Part shown: positions 16,322-25,098 of the stretch, piece after piece
How positions within the stretch are numbered: the stretch's first letter is position 1
Layout of the letters: each line of letters begins with the position of its first letter
From: JAKZVK01 sp965248255
GTDB taxonomy: Bacteria > Acidobacteriota > Terriglobia > Bryobacterales > UBA6623
DNA length: 64,000 bases
Assembly (NCBI GenBank): GCA_965248255.1
Contig: CBDFIW010000004.1
Coordinates: 2,170,001-2,234,000, forward strand
Reading direction: 5' to 3'
The notes under the pieces: model-generated
What the model saw: the letters and a program-made list of their open reading frames with translations, nothing else
What the model was told of the DNA's origin: nothing
Database searches by the model: none
Position numbers and translations under genes: made by a program

Positions 16322-16548
16322 AAATCCGTTTCCATTGTCCCACAGGAGTTCGGATGACCGACGTGGGAACGGCGGGGAACCTCTGAGAGTTGGGTAGTGT
16401 CTGAGCCTCGATGTTGTGTCGGTCTTGTGTGTTCATTCGGCGCCTCACACAGGCACCTTCGGGCAGCTGATGCACCACCAGAAAGTTCGACCTCTCCAAC
16501 CCGGACACGCTAAGCTAACAGACTGCCCACGAAAGGAATCTGCCCGCC

Positions 16549-17457
16549 ATGATGACCCCCGTGGAACTCAAGAACCGACTTGGAGGCGTGATTACGTTTC
16601 CGATCACGCCCTTCAACGACGACCTCTCGCTGGATGTCGCGGGCCATCGCAAGAACGTCGCCGAGATGCTGCAGTTCCCCTTTTGCGCCACGGTGGCGGC
16701 CGGCGGGACAGGCGAGATGTACTCGATGACGCCCGAGGAGAACTTCGAGGTCATCAAGTCAACGATCGAGGAAGTCAACGGCAAGATTCCGGTGTTGGCG
16801 GGCGTGGGCTTCAACCGCGTTCTGGCCGTCGAGATGGCCAAAAAGGCCGAAGAGGCGGGTGCCGACGGCATTCTTTGCTTTCCCCCCTACTACCCGAACG
16901 CCGATCGGGAGGGCATGCTCCATTACTATCAAGCGATCGGCGAGGCCACGAGTCTGGGACTGTTCATTTATAGCCGAGACTGGGCTGCCTTTAGCCCGGG
17001 GGAAGTCTGGAGGCTGTGCGAGGCGATTCCCAACTTGATTGCTTGGAAGGAGGGCCAAGCCGACCTGCGCGCGTACCAGCGCATCATGGAGCGCTGCGGC
17101 GACCGTCTGCACTGGATCGGCGGCATCGGCGACGACATGGTGCCGGGCTACTACTCGATCGGCATTCGCACCTATACATCGAGCATCGCCGTCATCGCAC
17201 CGAGGCTTTCGCTGCAACTGCACGAGCGGGCTTCCGTGCTCGATTCGGCGAGCCTGTCGCGGCTGATGTCGAACTACGTGATTCCGCTGTACGCCATCCG
17301 CCAGCGCCGCAAGGGCTACGAGGTGGCGGTGATGAAGAAGGCGATGCAGATCCTCGGCAAGCCCGCCGGACCGGTGCGCCCGCCGTTGGTCGAGGTTCGG
17401 CCCGAAGAGGTGAAAGAGATCGAACGCCTGATGGAGCGCTACAAGCCGGTGCTTTGA
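16549..17457 (+). CDS. DapA-family aldolase/dehydratase, 5-dehydro-4-deoxyglucarate dehydratase-like
   Basis: 302 residues, the full length of a DHDPS/NAL-type (beta/alpha)8 barrel. The Schiff-base lysine is in NLIAWKEGQAD, the catalytic tyrosine in LGLFIYSRDWAAF, and the carboxylate-binding motif appears as AAGGTGEMYSMTPEE. The YSRD and GILCFPPYYPNAD stretches are closer to 5-dehydro-4-deoxyglucarate dehydratase than to lysine-pathway DapA. It probably cleaves or dehydrates a 2-keto-3-deoxy sugar acid. An ATG two codons into a purine-rich AAAGGAATC region sets the start. No sugar-acid operon surrounds it. Confidence 0.88.
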   Translation: MMTPVELKNRLGGVITFPITPFNDDLSLDVAGHRKNVAEMLQFPFCATVAAGGTGEMYSMTPEENFEVIKSTIEEVNGKIPVLAGVGFNRVLAVEMAKKAEEAGADGILCFPPYYPNADREGMLHYYQAIGEATSLGLFIYSRDWAAFSPGEVWRLCEAIPNLIAWKEGQADLRAYQRIMERCGDRLHWIGGIGDDMVPGYYSIGIRTYTSSIAVIAPRLSLQLHERASVLDSASLSRLMSNYVIPLYAIRQRRKGYEVAVMKKAMQILGKPAGPVRPPLVEVRPEEVKEIERLMERYKPVL

Positions 17458-17514
17458 ACCTTTGCTTGGGCCGCGAAACTGGTTTTCACCGACTCATGTA
17501 GGGGTCTGCCGGAA

Positions 17515-18900
17515 TCAGCGTTTCGTTCCGCGAGGCGGCGCCGTACGCGCAATCCGCAGTCCGTTCCAGCGATAGCGGCGGTTGGGTCTCTCGCCATGCC
17601 TCAGGGCGGGATGAAGCAGACCCGCCGCGTCGGCATAGCCGCCGCCGCGCAGGACGCGCAACCCTGGTGCCGTGGGCGACTCCCGTCCGTCGTCCGGATC
17701 GTAGAAGTACGGCTTCAGCAAGCTGGAAGTCCACTCCGAGACGTTGCCGTGCATGTCGTGGAAGCCCCAGGCGTTGGGCTCCTTTGTGCCGGTCGGGCGA
17801 GTCGAGAAAGCTTCCGCCGTCACGAAATCTTCCCCTGCGGCCCGCTGCATGGCGGTCTCGCGATACCAGGCGTAACGGGCAAGCTCGAACTCTTTGAACA
17901 GCCCGGACCCGGCGCGGGCAGCGTACTCCCACTCCGCTTCCGTCGGCAACCGAAAGCCGCCACCTGCCACCTGCTCGTTGAGCCTGTGGACGAAGTTCCG
18001 AGCGTCATGCCAGGAGACACGCTCAACCGGCAGATTCGTCTCTTGACCGGAGCCTCGATGCGCGCTCGGATTCGCTTCCATCACAGCTTCCCATTGGGCC
18101 TGTGTGATTTCGTACTTGCCGAGATAGAACGCCGCTACGGCCACCGTGTGCACGGGCCTGGCCGCTTCGAAGTCATCGCTGCCCATATCGAACTCGCCCG
18201 GCGGCGCCAGGAGCATCGGGATGCCGAGCCCACGGATCCGAACCTCCCGAGCCAAGCCGGTTTCGGCATCGAACCTCTCGCCGGCTAACTCGAAGCCAGG
18301 CATGGCGGGACTCAGTCGGCGATCGACGAACGCCAACCGTCGCAGCACCCGCGTTTCGCCGGGCGCCAGGCGTAACGCCCTCTCGAAGGCGCTCTTTGCG
18401 GCCGGCCAATCTTGCTGCTCCACAAGCGCCTCGGCCTGGTCCAGGGCGGCCCGAAACCGCTCCATGTGGGCAACGGCCTCCCGTATGGGGTGGGCCGAGC
18501 GATCACCCCCATACGTCTGAATCTGATCAGGCCTGGTGAGCGAATGAGAGTTGTGGCACTCGAGGCATCCGGAGTCACGCCTTGTCTGGGGACATCCCGC
18601 CGTATGGCAGCTTGCACAGAGCGGGTCGGCGGTCTCGCCGCGGGGGATGCGGTCGGGCGAGACCTCGTTACGCTCGTTCGCTACGTGGGCTTGGCTGGGG
18701 CCGTGGCACCTCTGGCAGTCCGTGGCCGCTTCACTGTGCTTGGAGATCTCCCACTCAAGCACTGAAACAACGTGGCAGCGGGAACAGACGCCGGCCTGCT
18801 TGAGGTCGGACTGACCAGGAAGAAACGTCGCGGAAGTGAAGATCAGGCAGAGAGGGATGAAGACGCGCCGCGTTCGGCAGTGCGAACCTACGTGTCGCAA
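17515..18900 (-). CDS. Multiheme cytochrome fused to a formylglycine-generating-enzyme-like (SUMF1) domain
   Basis: 461 residues from a TTG at 18900, chosen because it gives a signal peptide (RRVFIPLCLIFTSATFLPG) and does not enter the next gene; the frame is open to 19071. Four c-heme motifs (CSRCH, CQRCH, CASCH, CLECH) lie in the first ~120 residues. A short helical region with TPR-like composition follows. The C-terminal ~240 residues form an FGE-sulfatase fold: PGEFDMGSDDFEAARPVHTV, YEITQAQWEAV, PVERVSWHDA, RLPTEAEWEYAARAG, DMHGNVSEWT and VLRGGGYAD. The redox cysteines of true FGE are not evident, so this domain may bind ligand rather than generate formylglycine. The start codon lies within the repeat at 18892-18940. 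Confidence 0.85.
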   Translation of the reverse strand: MRHVGSHCRTRRVFIPLCLIFTSATFLPGQSDLKQAGVCSRCHVVSVLEWEISKHSEAATDCQRCHGPSQAHVANERNEVSPDRIPRGETADPLCASCHTAGCPQTRRDSGCLECHNSHSLTRPDQIQTYGGDRSAHPIREAVAHMERFRAALDQAEALVEQQDWPAAKSAFERALRLAPGETRVLRRLAFVDRRLSPAMPGFELAGERFDAETGLAREVRIRGLGIPMLLAPPGEFDMGSDDFEAARPVHTVAVAAFYLGKYEITQAQWEAVMEANPSAHRGSGQETNLPVERVSWHDARNFVHRLNEQVAGGGFRLPTEAEWEYAARAGSGLFKEFELARYAWYRETAMQRAAGEDFVTAEAFSTRPTGTKEPNAWGFHDMHGNVSEWTSSLLKPYFYDPDDGRESPTAPGLRVLRGGGYADAAGLLHPALRHGERPNRRYRWNGLRIARTAPPRGTKR

Positions 18901-18940
18901 GCTTTCCAGCCTGCCGAGAACCGATTCCCCGGTTCCCAGG
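18892..18940 (+). repeat. 49-nt double-hairpin repeat, copy A7
   Basis: A degenerate copy: GTGTCGCAAGCTTTCCAGCC, then GCCGAGAACCGATTCCCCGG, ending TTCCCAGG. The hairpin-2 stem is GAGAACC/GGTTCCC. It lies at the 5' end of the multiheme/FGE gene; the reverse strand supplies GGAAAGC and the TTG used as the start. Confidence 0.6.
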
Positions 18941-18967
18941 CCCCCGAATCGCCGCACCGCACCACCC

Positions 18968-20071
18968 TCACGCTCGCCACTCGCGGTCGAGCCAACGATA
19001 GTGCGGCGGCAGCCAACCGGCACCCGCTGCATCCGCCATATCGCGAGCGGCGTCGAGGGCGGTTCGCTCATCCCGGTTCAGTTCGAGCGACCGCTGCAAG
19101 GCCTGATAGTTCTCCTCCACCATATAGTCATCGAACATGCCCGGCATGGCCGAGGTCATATACGGACGCGAATAGACGAACCGCAGCGCCGCTTGGCACA
19201 GCGTTTCGTCCGGTAGACGGTTGAGACTCTTCGTGAGTTTTTCCACCACCGCCGGCGGCAGCGACCGGTGCGTATTGCGGTAGAGACGCATGCGGTAGTT
19301 CTCGGGCTTGGTGCCCGGCTTCGCCAGCGGGTCGAGGTTCACAAGCGAGCCTGCGGAAAGCGGCTTGATGGCGATGAGCGCCACGCCCTTCTTCACCGCC
19401 GCCGGAAGAAAAGCGGAGTAATCCGTACGGGCGTGAATGAAGTTGTAGGGGAACATGACGTAGTCGAGGTCCTCGAACTCCGCGAGAGCACTCATCATGA
19501 TCGCCTCGCTGTGGGTCGAGATGCCGATCGCCCGCAGCTTGCCCGCCGCCTTGGCCCTGCGCACTACGTCCCAGTCTTCGAGGTTCTTATCCGTGACGGC
19601 GGCCCCGGCGGCCACATAGATACGGTAGAGGTCGACATGGCCGTAGAGCTTGGCCGCTCGATCGATGTTTTCCCCAACGAACATCGGGAACTGCCGGCAG
19701 ACCGACACCAGCACCCGATCCCTTCGCGGCTTCACCACGCGCGCCACCGGCTCCCACTGCCCGTTGTTCTCATAAGTGTCGACCATGTTGACGCCCAGGT
19801 CGAAGGCGCGGGCCAACTGGCGGTCGCGGCGGGCTTGCCCTTCTTCGTTCAGCACGCGACCGTGCTTGGCCTTGATCTTGTAGGCGGGGTCGGTGTGCGA
19901 GCCGAACGAGAGCAACGAGACATTCATCTCGGTGCGGCCCAGTCGGCGGTAGACCATGCCGCCACGGCGAAACTCGCGCATGGCCGGCAAGGCGCCGGCG
20001 AAACCGCTCGGCGCAGCCGCGAACACGGCCGAAGCCGCAAGAAAGTGACGGCGAGACAGGCAGGCGCTCAT
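18968..20071 (-). CDS. Aldo/keto reductase family protein with Tat-like signal
   Basis: 367 residues from the ATG at 20071, 16 codons inside the longest frame, chosen because it starts a twin-arginine-type signal (LSRRHFLAASAVFAAAPSGF). The (beta/alpha)8 aldo/keto reductase domain follows: MVYRRLGRTEMNVSLLSFGS, LGVNMVDTYENNGQWEP (the AKR D/Y pair), LRAIGISTHSEAIM, DYVMFPYNFIHA and ALIAIKPLSAG. The usual K and H of the tetrad are less clear, so a non-standard active site is possible. Exported AKR-like proteins of this type occur in Acidobacteriota and Planctomycetes. The substrate is unknown. Confidence 0.85.
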   Translation of the reverse strand: MSACLSRRHFLAASAVFAAAPSGFAGALPAMREFRRGGMVYRRLGRTEMNVSLLSFGSHTDPAYKIKAKHGRVLNEEGQARRDRQLARAFDLGVNMVDTYENNGQWEPVARVVKPRRDRVLVSVCRQFPMFVGENIDRAAKLYGHVDLYRIYVAAGAAVTDKNLEDWDVVRRAKAAGKLRAIGISTHSEAIMMSALAEFEDLDYVMFPYNFIHARTDYSAFLPAAVKKGVALIAIKPLSAGSLVNLDPLAKPGTKPENYRMRLYRNTHRSLPPAVVEKLTKSLNRLPDETLCQAALRFVYSRPYMTSAMPGMFDDYMVEENYQALQRSLELNRDERTALDAARDMADAAGAGWLPPHYRWLDREWRA

Positions 20072-20123
20072 GCCGAGATTGTACCACCAGCCTGATCCCT
20101 CCTTGCCGACCGCGACCAAGAAC

Positions 20124-20154
20124 GTAGGGGCGGGGGCCCCCGTGCCCGCCCGCC
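20124..20154 (+). repeat. GC-rich intergenic repeat family C, copy C2
   Basis: GTAGGGGCGGGGGCCCCCGT followed by GCCCGCCCGCC. The same sequence with one small indel is at 6657-6687. It can fold as a GGGCGGG..CCCGCCC hairpin. Similar GTAGGGGCGGG elements occur in many unrelated environmental genomes. Confidence 0.6.
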
Positions 20155-20281
20155 ACTGAACCTGTCCTTTAAGCCAGCAACCATCACGCGGACACGGCCT
20201 ACCTCTTCCCCCCGCAGCAGCCTAAGGGTATCCACCGGTGTCCTTGCGCGGCCGCTCCCGCCGATATCTCCTCGCAGAGCG

Positions 20282-20689
20282 ATGCCGAAAGCGACTCGTG
20301 GCCGGGCGCCGTTAGCGATCCTTCGTGGAGGGGAGAAAACACTCTCCGCGGAGCAGCGTGCCGCCGTCTCGCGCGTGACCGGCATCATTCGCGATCTCTC
20401 TCCCAGCCAAGCCGAAGCCCTCGTCTCTCTGATCGATGAGTTCCGCCAAGGCGGATTGTTGCAGCGCCTACGCGACGTCGATCTCCCGGCCGTCAAGATC
20501 CTCGCAGAGGTGATCAATGGTTGGGACCCGGACGGTGTCTACGAATTCGCCCGCGCCTGGACCAGTACGCTGGTCGCCCGGCAAGACGGTTTCGCATGGT
20601 CCGACTGCGACGTAGAGGAGAAAGAAGGCCACCGCCGCCGGGTCGAAGCCGAAATGGCTCGCCGGGGCCTAGCCCACCATGTCGCTTGA
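20282..20689 (+). CDS. Hypothetical protein
   Basis: 135 residues, not recognised. The composition looks genuinely coding: an amphipathic helical middle (TLSAEQRAAVSRVTGIIRD, LSPSQAEALVSLIDEFRQGG, LLQRLRDVDLPAVKILAEVI) and a charged C-terminus (DCDVEEKEGHRRRVEAEMARR). There are no signal peptide, membrane segment or metal motifs. It sits between divergently oriented metabolic genes, 33 bp from the end of the aminotransferase gene. A competing frame on the other strand is arginine/serine-rich and looks like a shadow. Confidence 0.55.
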   Translation: MPKATRGRAPLAILRGGEKTLSAEQRAAVSRVTGIIRDLSPSQAEALVSLIDEFRQGGLLQRLRDVDLPAVKILAEVINGWDPDGVYEFARAWTSTLVARQDGFAWSDCDVEEKEGHRRRVEAEMARRGLAHHVA

Positions 20690-20722
20690 CGACACTTCGA
20701 GAGGTCGGAACGCGACCCGGTC

Positions 20723-22045
20723 TCACGCCGAATTCAGTGCACGGCCGACCGCTTCCACCGTCTGATCGATATCCTGCCGGGTATGGGCGGCGGAGATCGA
20801 GCACTGCTTGGTCGCCAGCGGGAAGAAAAAGACCCCCTCATCCAGCAAAGCGCTACGGAACTTTGTGTCCAACGAGTAGTCGTGGTTCGAGACGAGGTCG
20901 TGCCAGTCGCGGGGGCCGTGGTCCATGAAGAAGATCACGAAGGCCGAGCCCTGCCGCACCACCAGTCCCCGCTGGCCGTGCGCGCGCAGAGCTTCGGTAA
21001 TGCCGGTCTCGACCCGCGCTCCCAGCTCATCCAGGCGGGCATAGACGGCCCCGCCATCCTCCAACAGGAATCGGAGCGTCGCGACCGCCGCCGCGGTGGG
21101 GACCGGGTGAGCGTTGTAGGTGCCGGCCAGCAGTACACGCTTCGCGGGGTCGTCGTGGACGAACCAGTCCATCCACTTCGCCGGCCCGGCCAGCGCGCCC
21201 AGCGGATAGCCGCTCGCAATGGCCTTGCCGTAGCAGGCCAGGTCGGGCGTTACGGCGCTGATTTCAGCGTAGCCCCCGAAGGCGTGCCGGAAGCCGGTCT
21301 TGATCTCGTCGAAGATTAGAAGAAAGCCCAGCTCGTCCGCCAACGCGCGAAGCCCTGCGAGATACCCCGGCAGCGGCTTGACCAACCCGATGTTCTGTAG
21401 GATCGGCTCGGTGATGAGCGCCGCCACCGGATACTTCTCGCACACGTAGCGCGCCGAGTCGAGGTCGTTGAAGTTGATCGCATGCACCAACTGCCGGTGC
21501 GCCGGCGGGATGCCCGCGCTCATCGCATCCAGCTCGTACTCGCCCGGGGACCGCCGCGGCCCGAGCTTGTCGAGCGGCGTCATGAGGTTAAACGCCACAT
21601 CGTTACCCCAACCGTTGTAGCCGCCCTGCACTACAATGACGTGGTCTCGTCCCGTCACCGCTCGGGCCAGGCGGATCGCCTGCGCAGTCGCTTCGCTTCC
21701 GCTATTGAGCAGCGAGACCCGCTCGACCCAGGGGATGTGCGTGCAGATCAGCTCGGCCAACTCGCCCTCGAGTTGCGTCGGCCCCGAGCCCCACAGCTCC
21801 GCCCCCTGGTCGATGACCCTCTTGACCGCGCTGGTCAGACCCGGGTGCCGGTATCCCAGGAACTGCGGCGCGAAGGCGCCGTGGTAGTCGATGTACTCGT
21901 TACCTTCGGCGTCCCGGATGCGCGAGCCCTCGCCCTCGACGAAGGCGATGTTGGGGTCGGTGATGCGGTTGATCGACGAGATACCGCCGGGTATGAAGAG
22001 CTTGTTATGCTCTAGGATTTCGTCGGAGTGGCGATGTGCCGTCAT
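20723..22045 (-). CDS. Class III aminotransferase, glutamate-1-semialdehyde aminomutase-like
   Basis: 440 residues from the ATG at 22045 (MTAHRHSDEILEHNKLFIPGG); the frame is open 18 codons further. It is a PLP fold-type I enzyme: NSGSEATAQAIRLARAVTGR, HVIVVQGGYNGWGND, LIFDEIKTGFR for the cofactor aspartate, and CYGKAIASGYPLGALAG for the PLP lysine. Overall organisation follows HemL, but the GGVNSPVR-like opening is GGISSINR and the lysine region differs. It may therefore be a paralogue acting on another amino or keto acid rather than the tetrapyrrole enzyme. No heme genes are adjacent. Confidence 0.85.
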   Translation of the reverse strand: MTAHRHSDEILEHNKLFIPGGISSINRITDPNIAFVEGEGSRIRDAEGNEYIDYHGAFAPQFLGYRHPGLTSAVKRVIDQGAELWGSGPTQLEGELAELICTHIPWVERVSLLNSGSEATAQAIRLARAVTGRDHVIVVQGGYNGWGNDVAFNLMTPLDKLGPRRSPGEYELDAMSAGIPPAHRQLVHAINFNDLDSARYVCEKYPVAALITEPILQNIGLVKPLPGYLAGLRALADELGFLLIFDEIKTGFRHAFGGYAEISAVTPDLACYGKAIASGYPLGALAGPAKWMDWFVHDDPAKRVLLAGTYNAHPVPTAAAVATLRFLLEDGGAVYARLDELGARVETGITEALRAHGQRGLVVRQGSAFVIFFMDHGPRDWHDLVSNHDYSLDTKFRSALLDEGVFFFPLATKQCSISAAHTRQDIDQTVEAVGRALNSA

Positions 22046-22379
22046 GGAGGAAGAGGCGGCGAGACGGGCGGGGCGCGGAACGCCGGGCGAGTGTTTCATG
22101 ATAACTCGATGGCTGTCACCGCAACACCGGGTGAGGATGGTGAGGTTAGTGCCTCAGTTTCAAAGTTCTGTTGGCCCCACTCGGTTCAGGCGGGCCGTTC
22201 GTTCCCCGGCGCGGACCGATGGCTTCAGCACCCACCATGCCTGTTCTCACCCTGGTCGATTCGGATCCGGATCCGCTGTCGTCCCAGGCCCTACACCGAA
22301 ATCCGAACCGAGGGACTGCCTCCCCCTTGCATCGCCCCTCGGCATTCTGTTATCCCGATAGGGACTATCCTATTTAGCT
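22046..22379. promoter_or_regulatory. Divergent regulatory region between the HemL-like gene and sat, with a candidate operator
   Basis: No gene was seen in these 334 bp. Immediately before sat lies TTATCCCGATAGGGACTATC, containing the inverted repeat TCCC-GATA-GGGA (22353-22364), a possible operator. TTGCAT (22327-22332) and TTATCC (22350-22355) are 17 nt apart, a weak promoter-like pair that the palindrome would overlap. Confidence 0.35.
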
Positions 22380-23489
22380 ATGTCACCTCAACCTCAGGCC
22401 CCAGTGGCTGACCGAAGTAATCTTCCGGTGATCGAGGCCACCTTCAAGCAGTTGAGCGATCTGTTCCTGCTGGCTGAGGACGGCTACCTGCCCGTTCGCG
22501 GCTACCTGCCCGAGCGCGAAGTCAAGCGCGTGGCCGAGACGATGCACCTCACCACCGGCGAGCCCTGGAGCATCCCGATCATTTTCCCGGTCAATGACGC
22601 GCAGGCCCAACTGGCCAATCGCAGCGAGCAGCTTCTGCTCCAAGACGGCAACGGCGCCCCTGCCGGGATCCTGAAGGTCACGGAGGTTTTCAAGATCGAC
22701 AAGTCCCACTACGCCAAGTACCTCTTCCGCACCGAAGACTCAGCCCACCCCGGTGTCGAGTGGCTGGCTGAGTCAGGCGATTACAGCATCGCGGGCGAGG
22801 TCGAGACACTCCCTGATTGGAAGTTCGACATCCCAGGCGACCTGGCTTTCTCGCCCCGCGAGGTCAAAGCCGACATCGAGAAGCGTGGCTGGAAGCGGAT
22901 CGCGGCTTTTCAGACCCGAAATCCCATTCATAGAGCTCATGAGTACTGCACCAAGATTGCACTGGAACTCTCCGACGGACTGGTGATTCATCCACTGCTC
23001 GGCGAGACCAAGCCCGACGACATCCCGGTCGATGTGCGCCTGGCGTGCTACAAGGTGCTGATCGACAACTACTATTCGCCCGAGCACACCTTACTAGCCG
23101 GCTTTCCTGCCTGGATGCGCTACGCCGGGCCGCGCGAGGCCATCTTTCACGCCCAGGTGCGCAGGAACTACGGCATCACGCACTTCATCGTCGGACGCGA
23201 CCACGCCGGCGTGGGAAACTACTACGGCCCGTTTGACGCGCAGGAGATCTTTTCCGAGTTTCAGCCCGGTGAATTGGGCATCGAGCCGCTGTTCTTCAAC
23301 CTGGTCTTCTACTCGACCAAGTGCGCCGGCATGGCGTCGCCCAAAACGTCCCCCGGAGGCGATGACGAACAGATCTTCTTGAGCGGCACGGCCGTGCGGC
23401 AAATGCTCAAAGAAGGAAAGATGCTCCCCGAAGAGTTCACGCGGCCGGAAGTGGCGAAGATTCTGATGGAGGCTGAGAAGAATCGATAA
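22380..23489 (+). CDS. sat: Sulfate adenylyltransferase (ATP sulfurylase)
   Basis: 369 residues, the homo-oligomeric Sat/Met3-type ATP sulfurylase that makes adenosine 5'-phosphosulfate (APS) from sulfate and ATP. Both nucleotide-binding motifs are intact: QTRNPIHRAHEYC and FIVGRDHAGVGNYYGPFDAQ. Other family signatures are PLLGETKPDDIPVDVRLACY, AGFPAWMRYAGPREAIFHA and FLSGTAVRQMLKEGK. It is followed by cysC and a PHP phosphatase in the same orientation, so the product is likely channelled to PAPS. No PAPS or APS reductase is in the window. Confidence 0.96.
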   Translation: MSPQPQAPVADRSNLPVIEATFKQLSDLFLLAEDGYLPVRGYLPEREVKRVAETMHLTTGEPWSIPIIFPVNDAQAQLANRSEQLLLQDGNGAPAGILKVTEVFKIDKSHYAKYLFRTEDSAHPGVEWLAESGDYSIAGEVETLPDWKFDIPGDLAFSPREVKADIEKRGWKRIAAFQTRNPIHRAHEYCTKIALELSDGLVIHPLLGETKPDDIPVDVRLACYKVLIDNYYSPEHTLLAGFPAWMRYAGPREAIFHAQVRRNYGITHFIVGRDHAGVGNYYGPFDAQEIFSEFQPGELGIEPLFFNLVFYSTKCAGMASPKTSPGGDDEQIFLSGTAVRQMLKEGKMLPEEFTRPEVAKILMEAEKNR

Positions 23490-23599
23490 GCGTGGTGGCG
23501 GTGATCCACCTCCGCATAGCCTACTCCGCATCAACCGAATTGAAAGAAGCAGCTCCTCCCGCCCGTGAGTACATTCGCAAAAGAAAGCGCGCTTTACCT

Positions 23600-24136
23600 A
23601 TGACGCACAAGGGTTTCACTCTTTGGTTCACCGGTCTCTCCGGAGCCGGCAAGTCGACCGTGTCCGAGATTCTCGCCGATCGCTTGCGCAGTGGCGAGGC
23701 CAAAGTCGAGGTGCTCGACGGCGACGTCGTTCGCACGAATCTCTCGAAGGGCTTGGGCTTCAGCAAGGAGGACCGCGACACCAACATCCGCCGCATTGGC
23801 TTTGTGTGCGAGATGCTGTCGCGGAACGGCGTGATCGCTATCGCCGCCGCTATCTCGCCCTACCGCGCCATTCGCGACGAAATCCGTCAGAGGGTTGAGC
23901 ACTTCGTCGAAGTCCATGCTCACTGCCCGCTCGAGACGCTCATCGAGCGCGACGCCAAGGGCCTCTACAAGAAGGCTCTGGCGGGCGAAATCAAAGAGTT
24001 CACGGGCGTGTCCGATCCCTACGAGGCGCCCTTGAACCCCGAGGTGGTGTTCGACTCCAGCCGCGAGACGCCCGAGGAGAGCGCCGAAAGGGTTTGGGCT
24101 AAACTGTTGGAGTTGCGTCTCCTTTCGGATGGTTGA
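23600..24136 (+). CDS. cysC: Adenylyl-sulfate kinase (APS kinase)
   Basis: 178 residues from the ATG at 23600; the frame is open 36 codons upstream, but this start matches the family N-terminus MTHKGFTLWFTGLSGAGKST. The P-loop is GLSGAGKST. APS-binding motifs are DGDVVRTNL, FSKEDRDTNIRRIGFV and AISPYRAIRDEIR, and the lid region is KKALAGEIKEFTGVSDPYEAP. It phosphorylates APS to PAPS. It lies 110 bp after sat and overlaps the PHP gene by 8 bp. Confidence 0.96.
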   Translation: MTHKGFTLWFTGLSGAGKSTVSEILADRLRSGEAKVEVLDGDVVRTNLSKGLGFSKEDRDTNIRRIGFVCEMLSRNGVIAIAAAISPYRAIRDEIRQRVEHFVEVHAHCPLETLIERDAKGLYKKALAGEIKEFTGVSDPYEAPLNPEVVFDSSRETPEESAERVWAKLLELRLLSDG

Positions 24137-24980
24137 CCTGCACTCGCACACAGATCGCTCCGACGGGACGCTGACTCCCGAACAACTCATCGGCCTCGCA
24201 GTCCGCAGTGGGCTGCGCGCTCTCGCCATCACCGATCACGACACACTTGACGGCTACGACCACGCGCGCGCCTCAGCCGAGGACGGCCGCCTCGACCTCA
24301 TCTGCGGCGTCGAGTTGAACACGCGCTTCCACGGTCGCCCGATTCACGTCTTGGCCTATTTCCTCGACGGTCCCCCGGGCGACGCGTTCCGGCGGCATCT
24401 CACCGACATCCAGCAAAACCGCCGCAACCGCAACCGGCTCTTGGTCGAGCGTTTGCACGAACTAGGCATCGAGATGCGGCTCGAAGAGGCCGAGCAACTG
24501 GGCCATGGACAAACCGGTCGTCCTCACTTTGCCCAAGTGCTGGTCAAGCGCGGCTACGTGCCGAACACGCGCGAAGCCTTCGACCGATATCTCGACGAGA
24601 AAGCGCCCGCGTTTGTCCAGCGCAGCGACCCCGCACTCGATGCCCTGCTGCGATGGATTCGCGAAGCGGGCGGCCTCTCTTCGTGGGCCCACCCGGCGCG
24701 CTTCTTCCGCGAATCCGGCCTCGACGTGACGGCCTGCTTCGAGGAACTGCGAGCGAAGGGTTTCAACGCGATCGAGGTCTACCACACTGACCACAGCCAA
24801 GACGAGACCGCCTTGTTCAGCGCCGCCGCCCAAGCCTTGGACCTTGGTATCACCGGCGGCAGCGACTTCCACGGCGACCCCGAATCCGCCACCCGCCTCA
24901 ACGGCCTGAACCTCCCCCTAGCTCTGCTCGAAGACCTCCGCCTCCACCAAGCGGCCCTCCAGACCGAACCGCGCCCGTGA
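24129..24980 (+). CDS. PHP-domain phosphoesterase (3',5'-nucleoside bisphosphate phosphatase/RNase AM-like)
   Basis: 283 residues with the four PHP metal motifs: DLHSHTDRSDG, ITDHDTLDG, GVELN and GGSDFHGDPES, plus SSWAHPARF. The size and insertion pattern match the YciV/Cv1693 group, members of which hydrolyse 3'-phosphoadenosine 5'-phosphate (pAp) and trim short 5' RNA ends. The 8-bp overlap with cysC supports a pAp role: PAPS use releases pAp, which must be removed. The reaction is therefore inferred from both family and operon. There is no signal peptide, so it should be cytoplasmic. Confidence 0.88.
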   Translation: MVDLHSHTDRSDGTLTPEQLIGLAVRSGLRALAITDHDTLDGYDHARASAEDGRLDLICGVELNTRFHGRPIHVLAYFLDGPPGDAFRRHLTDIQQNRRNRNRLLVERLHELGIEMRLEEAEQLGHGQTGRPHFAQVLVKRGYVPNTREAFDRYLDEKAPAFVQRSDPALDALLRWIREAGGLSSWAHPARFFRESGLDVTACFEELRAKGFNAIEVYHTDHSQDETALFSAAAQALDLGITGGSDFHGDPESATRLNGLNLPLALLEDLRLHQAALQTEPRP

Positions 24981-25098
24981 AGACCGCCAACCCGCAGCCC
25001 AGGGGTAAAGCGGCGCCGCCAGAATAAGCCTGGGCCGACAGTGCCCAGTACGATCCATTGCAGAGGTGCGTTCCATCCGAATTGTTCCCGCCCCTGCG

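Noticed and set aside
20068..20517. 149-residue frame antisense to the hypothetical gene at 20282
   Set aside because: Arg/Ser-rich with no organised hydrophobic pattern; the plus-strand frame has better helical periodicity, though the choice is not certain.
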